A stretch of DNA of 17,522 bases from Deltaproteobacteria bacterium (lineage in GTDB: Bacteria; Desulfobacterota; Binatia; UBA9968). The notes under the pieces are model-generated. The model was not told where the DNA came from. It searched no databases and saw nothing but the letters and a program-made list of their open reading frames with translations. Positions 13,240-17,522 of the stretch are shown one piece after another. Positions within the stretch are counted from its first letter, which is position 1. Every line of letters begins with the position of its first letter. The translations under genes and the position numbers were made by a program. The stretch lies in the NCBI GenBank assembly GCA_021323355.1, contig JAJONK010000035.1, forward strand, positions 1 through 17,522, given 5' to 3'.

Positions 13240-15732
13240 ATGAGTGACGCTGAATGGAAAGTTGAAGATTCGGAGAACAAGGGATCACAAGTAGAGATAC
13301 CTGAAGTTCTCCCGCTGCTACCGATTCGCGATATCGTCATCTATCCCTACATGATGCTGCCGCTCTTCGTCGGTCGAGACGTATCGATTCGCGCCGTCGA
13401 AGAGTCTCTTTCGCGCGACCGACTGATTTTTTTGGTCGCGCAGAAGAATTCTTCCGAAGAAAGCCCAACTCCGTCGGAGATACACAAGGTGGGCACCATC
13501 GCCTCAATCATGCGAATGCTGAAGCTGGCCGATGGACGAGTCAAGATTTTGGTTCAGGGTTTGTCGAAGGGAGAAGTGGATATCTTCACCCGGGAACGTC
13601 CGTATTTTGAGGTAAAAATTCGCAAAGTCATCGAACCTACTCTGCAGGAAGTTCCCATCGAAGTTGAAGCATTGATGCGCACAGCCAAAGAGAAAATCGA
13701 GCAAATCCTCAATTTAAAGAACCTTCCTCCCGAGATTGTGATGGTGACCGACAACATCAGTGATCCCGGCGTATTGGCGGATCTGGTCGCATCTAACCTT
13801 CGTTTGAAGATTGAGGAGAGCCAAGCGATCCTCGAAATTTTCGATCCCATTGACCGACTTAAGAAAGTAAATGACCTTTTAAGTCGCGAGTTGGAGTTAT
13901 CGACGATGCAGGCGCGCATTCAGAACCAAGCCAAAGAAGAGATGAGCAAGACTCAGCGCGACTATTTTCTGCGCGAGCAACTAAAACAAATACAACAGGA
14001 GCTTGGTGAAGGCGACGAACGCGCCGAGGAGATGAATGAGGTTCGAAAGCAAATCGACAAAGCTAAAATGCCGCCTGAAGTAAAAAGGGAGGCCGATAAG
14101 CAACTGCGAAGATTAGAGCAGATGCATCCGGAATCATCCGAGGCTTCTCTGGTTCGAACCTATTTGGATTGGCTGGTTGACCTTCCGTGGAGCAGAAAAA
14201 CTAAAGATAATCTAAACATTAAGAAAGCTAAGCAGGTTCTCGATGAAGATCACTATAATCTGGAAAAGATTAAGGAGCGCATCCTCGAGTACCTCGCCGT
14301 CAACAAACTTCGCAAGAAATTAAAAGGTCCCATCCTCTGCTTTGTCGGACCCCCTGGTGTCGGAAAAACGTCTCTGGGCCGTTCCATCGCGCGGGCTCTT
14401 GGCCGTCATTTTGTGCGGGTTTCATTGGGCGGCGTACGCGATGAAGCGGAGATCCGTGGCCATCGACGAACCTATGTGGGAGCATTACCGGGACGGGTTA
14501 TCCAAGGAATCAAGCAGGCCGGCTCCAACAATCCGGTTTTTATGTTGGACGAAATCGATAAGGTTGGCGCTGATTTCCGTGGCGATCCATCGGCCGCTCT
14601 ACTTGAGGTACTCGATCCTGAGCAGAACCACGCCTTCAGTGACCATTACTTGAATCTGCCGTTCGATCTTTCAAATACGCTTTTTATTTGCACCGCTAAT
14701 CTGCTGGATCCCGTTCCGGCGGCTCTAGCCGATCGGATGGAAGTGATCCAACTCTCCGGTTATACCAACGAAGAAAAACTCGAGATTGCCCGCAAATATC
14801 TAATCCCTAGACAATTCGAAGATAATGGACTTTCAGCGAAGACGATCGAAATTTCTGACGATGCCATGTTGCGCATCATCGGCGAATACACCAAAGAAGC
14901 CGGTCTGAGAAATCTCGAAAGAGAGATCGCTTCAATCTGCCGTAAAGTTGCCCGCAAAGTGGCCGAAGGAAAAACCGAATTGACCCGAATCACGCGTGCC
15001 AATGTTCATTCCTTCTTAGGAGCGCCCAAGTTCTTGCCGGAAGCCGAGCAGGAGCACCATGAGATCGGGGTTGCCACTGGCCTGGCTTGGACCAGCGCAG
15101 GCGGCGAAATTTTGTACGTCGAAGCTTCGCTGTCAAAAGGACGGGGCAACTTGACTCTGACGGGGCAATTGGGCGACGTTATGAAGGAGTCAGCTCAAGC
15201 GGCGGTGAGTTACGCTCGAGCGCATGCTAAAAAGTTGGACATTGAAGAGGACTTTTATCAGAAGCTCGATATTCATATCCATGTTCCCGCAGGGGCTATT
15301 CCGAAAGATGGACCGTCAGCGGGCATCACCATGGCAACTGCCCTCATCTCTGCACTCACGAAACGCGCTGTAAGTAGAGATGTCGCTATGACTGGAGAAA
15401 TCACCTTGCGAGGTAGAGTACTACCCATCGGAGGACTTAAGGAAAAATCGCTAGCCGCTTTTCGAGCTGGAATAAAAACGATTATTATTCCCGAGCGAAA
15501 TGAAAAGGACTTGGATGAAATTCCCAAGGTTCTCCGCCGCAAGCTTCAGTGGGTGCTTGCAGAAAGCATGTCTGACGTCTTAAAGAGCGCTTTGCTTGAT
15601 AAACCTACCGCAAAGAAGCCAGCGAAGGGCGTACGCGATAGAGTGCGGGCTCGCCGCGCTAGGCTTTCGAAACGTGGTGAAAAACCGCTGCAGAAAAATC
15701 GTAGAGACCGATCCATTCCCTTACGGCCCTAA
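13240..15732 (+). CDS. lon: ATP-dependent protease Lon
   Basis: Lon is the cytoplasmic AAA+ serine protease that degrades misfolded proteins and selected regulators. The 830-residue product has the N-terminal LAN domain (~22-215, VLPLLPIRDIVIYPYMMLPLFVGR), a coiled region (~220-310), and the AAA+ domain with Walker A GPPGVGKT (~370-377) and Walker B FMLDEID (~434). The protease domain has the catalytic Ser at ~693 in PKDGPSAG and Lys at ~736 in IGGLKEK, 43 residues apart as in E. coli Lon. After the normal end near ALLDKP, some 40 further residues are rich in Arg and Lys (18 basic in the last 44), which is unusual. The ATG at 13240 is preferred because MSDAE fits the family; an overlapping TTG at 13237 is nearer the AAGGA at 13223. 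Its position after grpE-dnaK-dnaJ makes a quality-control block. Confidence 0.97.
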   Translation: MSDAEWKVEDSENKGSQVEIPEVLPLLPIRDIVIYPYMMLPLFVGRDVSIRAVEESLSRDRLIFLVAQKNSSEESPTPSEIHKVGTIASIMRMLKLADGRVKILVQGLSKGEVDIFTRERPYFEVKIRKVIEPTLQEVPIEVEALMRTAKEKIEQILNLKNLPPEIVMVTDNISDPGVLADLVASNLRLKIEESQAILEIFDPIDRLKKVNDLLSRELELSTMQARIQNQAKEEMSKTQRDYFLREQLKQIQQELGEGDERAEEMNEVRKQIDKAKMPPEVKREADKQLRRLEQMHPESSEASLVRTYLDWLVDLPWSRKTKDNLNIKKAKQVLDEDHYNLEKIKERILEYLAVNKLRKKLKGPILCFVGPPGVGKTSLGRSIARALGRHFVRVSLGGVRDEAEIRGHRRTYVGALPGRVIQGIKQAGSNNPVFMLDEIDKVGADFRGDPSAALLEVLDPEQNHAFSDHYLNLPFDLSNTLFICTANLLDPVPAALADRMEVIQLSGYTNEEKLEIARKYLIPRQFEDNGLSAKTIEISDDAMLRIIGEYTKEAGLRNLEREIASICRKVARKVAEGKTELTRITRANVHSFLGAPKFLPEAEQEHHEIGVATGLAWTSAGGEILYVEASLSKGRGNLTLTGQLGDVMKESAQAAVSYARAHAKKLDIEEDFYQKLDIHIHVPAGAIPKDGPSAGITMATALISALTKRAVSRDVAMTGEITLRGRVLPIGGLKEKSLAAFRAGIKTIIIPERNEKDLDEIPKVLRRKLQWVLAESMSDVLKSALLDKPTAKKPAKGVRDRVRARRARLSKRGEKPLQKNRRDRSIPLRP

Positions 15733-15821
15733 ACGGATCCTGCTGAACTCAACCGAGCAAACGCTTTCAACATTCCACTCATGCGGTTATGTTCTTGCCG
15801 TGAATGATAGCGACTTTTACT

Positions 15822-16835
15822 ATGAAGTTAAGTCGTTTGGGTGAATTCGGCCTGATTAACAGGGTGCGGCGCACGATGCCAACGAGCCGTGATGTAGGTC
15901 TCGGCATCGGCGATGATGCGGCTTGGGTTAGAGCCAAAACGGATTCCTTTTTTGTCACTGCAGATCTCCTGCTGGAAGATGTTCACTTTGATCTTAACTG
16001 GACTTCATTATCTGATTTGGGGTACAAAACCCTCGCAGTTAATTTGAGCGACATCGCTGCCATGGGCGGGGTCCCTGCCTATTTAACACTCTCCTTGGGC
16101 ATTCCAAGGCATTTTACCAGTGAGAAATTGGACCGTTTTTACCATGGGATTCAGTCGTTGGCAGTGCAGCACAATGTAGCCGTCGTGGGGGGAGACACCA
16201 GCGTGGCCGACAAGTTGCTGATTTCCGCTTGCCTCATCGGTCATGCCCCATATCGGCCGATCCGTCGCAGCGGCGCCAAACCCAGGAACGATATCTATGT
16301 CACCGGAACTTTGGGTGATTCCGCGTTGGGTCTGCATTTACTCAAGAGCAAAATGCTCAGAAAAAAAGGCGCTGGATATCTCCTTAACCGCCATCACAAA
16401 CCCACGCCGAGACTTGCAATAGGTGCTCTGCTAGCTCGCAAAGGATTGGCTACTGCAATGATCGATGTCAGTGATGGACTGCTGCAAGACCTCGGACACA
16501 TTTGCAGAGCCAGCCTCATAGGCGCTCGCATCTGGGAAGAGGCTTTGCCGCTATCAAGGGCGTACCGAGAGCTGGCTGGCAACGAAGGAACACGTTATGC
16601 ACTGACTGGCGGCGAGGATTATGAGTTGTTGTTTTGCGCTCGCCAGAGTGATCGGCAGCTGATTGACCAGTTGCAGCGTCGGGTGAAGGTGCCGCTAACC
16701 CGCATCGGCGCCTGCGTTCCGGCTGGTCAAGGAATTTCTTGTTTGGATCGTTCAGGCAAGCGCATATCCGTTCCAGCCATCGGTTATGATCATTTCAAGA
16801 GTAAAACTTCCGCCAGTAATGATTCACTTTGTTAG
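15822..16835 (+). CDS. thiL: Thiamine-monophosphate kinase
   Basis: ThiL phosphorylates thiamine monophosphate to thiamine diphosphate, the active cofactor of pyruvate-handling and transketolase enzymes. It belongs to the PurM/AIR synthase-like ATP-binding family. Diagnostic features in order are the opening MKLSRLGEFGLINR, the Gly/Asp motif GLGIGDDAAW, TADLLLEDVHFDL, LAVNLSDIAAMGGVPAYLTLSLGIP, VVGGDTSVADKLLIS, the C-terminal MIDVSDGLLQDLGHIC and ALTGGEDYELLF. I chose the ATG at 15822, giving 337 residues, because family members begin with MKLS-x-LGEFGLI; an in-frame ATG at 15804 would add six residues of no clear merit. Neither has a good ribosome site. It lies about 90 bases after lon, with no visible terminator or promoter between, and 34 bases before larB. 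Confidence 0.93.
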   Translation: MKLSRLGEFGLINRVRRTMPTSRDVGLGIGDDAAWVRAKTDSFFVTADLLLEDVHFDLNWTSLSDLGYKTLAVNLSDIAAMGGVPAYLTLSLGIPRHFTSEKLDRFYHGIQSLAVQHNVAVVGGDTSVADKLLISACLIGHAPYRPIRRSGAKPRNDIYVTGTLGDSALGLHLLKSKMLRKKGAGYLLNRHHKPTPRLAIGALLARKGLATAMIDVSDGLLQDLGHICRASLIGARIWEEALPLSRAYRELAGNEGTRYALTGGEDYELLFCARQSDRQLIDQLQRRVKVPLTRIGACVPAGQGISCLDRSGKRISVPAIGYDHFKSKTSASNDSLC

Positions 16836-16869
16836 CCCGGCCGCTGAAGGCTCTGCGTGGAACTGATGG

Positions 16870-17522
16870 ATGGATTCTGAACGTCTCGTTCAGTTACTAG
16901 AAGAGGTGCGTGAAAAGAAAGTCAGCATTTCGCAAGCTGTCGCTCAACTGCGTCATATGCCCTACGAAGATCTGGGCTTTGCCAAAATTGATCACCACAG
17001 GGCGATCCGACAAGGTTTTCCCGAAGTAATTTTGGGCGAAGGAAAACACCCGAAAGATATTGCTGCCATCATCCGTGCGCTGCGCCGCCATAAAAACAAT
17101 ATATTGGTCACTCGTGTGTCCCCAGAAAAAATGACAGCGCTAAAAGCTACCATCGCCGGGCTTAGGTATCATGCAACCGCCCGTGCAGCGACCTGGATAG
17201 CAAAGCCGATCGCCACCAAGGGCAAAGGAGTCGTACTCGTAGTATGCGCCGGCACGTCTGACATCCCAGTGGCAGAAGAGGCTTTCCTAACCGCAACGCT
17301 AATGGGTAACTGTGTCGAAAAGCTGTTTGACGTCGGTGTCGCGGGTATTCATCGACTCCTGGAAAACCGACGAAGATTGGATCAGGCTGCTGTAGTCATT
17401 GTTGTTGCGGGCATGGAAGGCGCCTTGCCAAGCGTCGTTGCCGGAATGATCGATAAACCGGTTATCGCTGTACCCACCAGCATTGGTTATGGAGCGAGCT
17501 TTAACGGACTTGCGGCTTTATT
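16870..17522 (+). CDS. larB: LarB-type pyridinium dicarboxylate nucleotide synthase (3' end beyond window)
   Basis: LarB carboxylates nicotinic acid adenine dinucleotide to the biscarboxylated pyridinium mononucleotide, the first step in making the nickel-pincer cofactor of lactate racemase and related enzymes. It is related to AIR carboxylase (PurE). The visible 217 residues show the N-terminal region with DLGFAKIDHHRAIRQGFPEVILGEGK (~34-59), where LarB has its conserved Asp-x-x-Arg and GxPEVI-type motif. The PurE-like core follows: VVLVVCAGTSDIPVAEEA (~121-138), LFDVGVAGIHRLL, VVIVVAGMEGALPSVVAGM and PVIAVPTSIGYGASFNGLAAL. The ATG at 16870 starts the frame; another ATG four bases earlier is in a frame that stops at once. 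No stop codon is reached before 17522. larC and larE are not visible here. It is probably cotranscribed with thiL. Confidence 0.92.
   Translation, partial: MDSERLVQLLEEVREKKVSISQAVAQLRHMPYEDLGFAKIDHHRAIRQGFPEVILGEGKHPKDIAAIIRALRRHKNNILVTRVSPEKMTALKATIAGLRYHATARAATWIAKPIATKGKGVVLVVCAGTSDIPVAEEAFLTATLMGNCVEKLFDVGVAGIHRLLENRRRLDQAAVVIVVAGMEGALPSVVAGMIDKPVIAVPTSIGYGASFNGLAAL

Noticed and set aside
15596..15844. An 82-residue plus-strand frame across the lon end and the thiL start
   Set aside because: It overlaps lon by about 137 bases in another frame and runs into thiL; its Arg-rich first part is the same basic-codon stretch as the Lon tail read out of frame, and there is no ribosome site.

Overview
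The window looks like core chromosome of a Gram-negative bacterium with type IV pili and a delta-proteobacterial flavour. The pointers are a PilB-PilC-sensor/regulator-PilA locus in the order familiar from Geobacter-like genomes, PilS/PilR-type sequence, a sigma-54 promoter, and pyruvate,phosphate dikinase beside recO. I cannot name a genus. I saw no IS element, CRISPR array, tRNA or rRNA, and no patch of obviously foreign composition.

Layout. (1) Positions 1-5511, minus strand, hold a compact type IV pilus locus transcribed pilB -> pilC -> regulator -> pilA. A strong sigma-70-type promoter precedes pilB. pilB is broken by an apparent ~56-base deletion with a frameshift. The regulator is a single 681-residue protein that joins a PilS-like six-helix membrane sensor and PAS domain directly to a PilR-like sigma-54 AAA+ activator and Fis-type HTH; the histidine kinase and receiver domains are absent. 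Downstream of it, a -24/-12 promoter stands ahead of pilA (cut by the window edge), with a repeated 14-base element further upstream. (2) Positions 5632-9171, minus strand, hold recO then ppdK, probably one transcript. (3) Positions 9316-13125, plus strand, hold the chaperone cluster grpE-dnaK-dnaJ, with a perfect -35 promoter ahead of grpE, no adjacent hrcA or visible CIRCE element, and a strong hairpin between dnaK and dnaJ. (4) Positions 13240-17522, plus strand, hold lon, with an unusual arginine/lysine-rich tail, then thiL and the start of larB, which runs off the window.

How the parts fit. The pilus block carries the extension ATPase, the inner-membrane platform, a pilin and what appears to be a one-protein signalling route from membrane to the pilin promoter. 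The grpE-dnaK-dnaJ-lon block is a protein quality-control unit: Hsp70 with its exchange factor and J-protein, followed by the ATP-dependent protease. ThiL and LarB are cofactor enzymes (thiamine diphosphate; nickel-pincer nucleotide). The most interesting observations are the kinase-less PilS/PilR hybrid with its matching sigma-54 promoter, and the broken pilB upstream of it.
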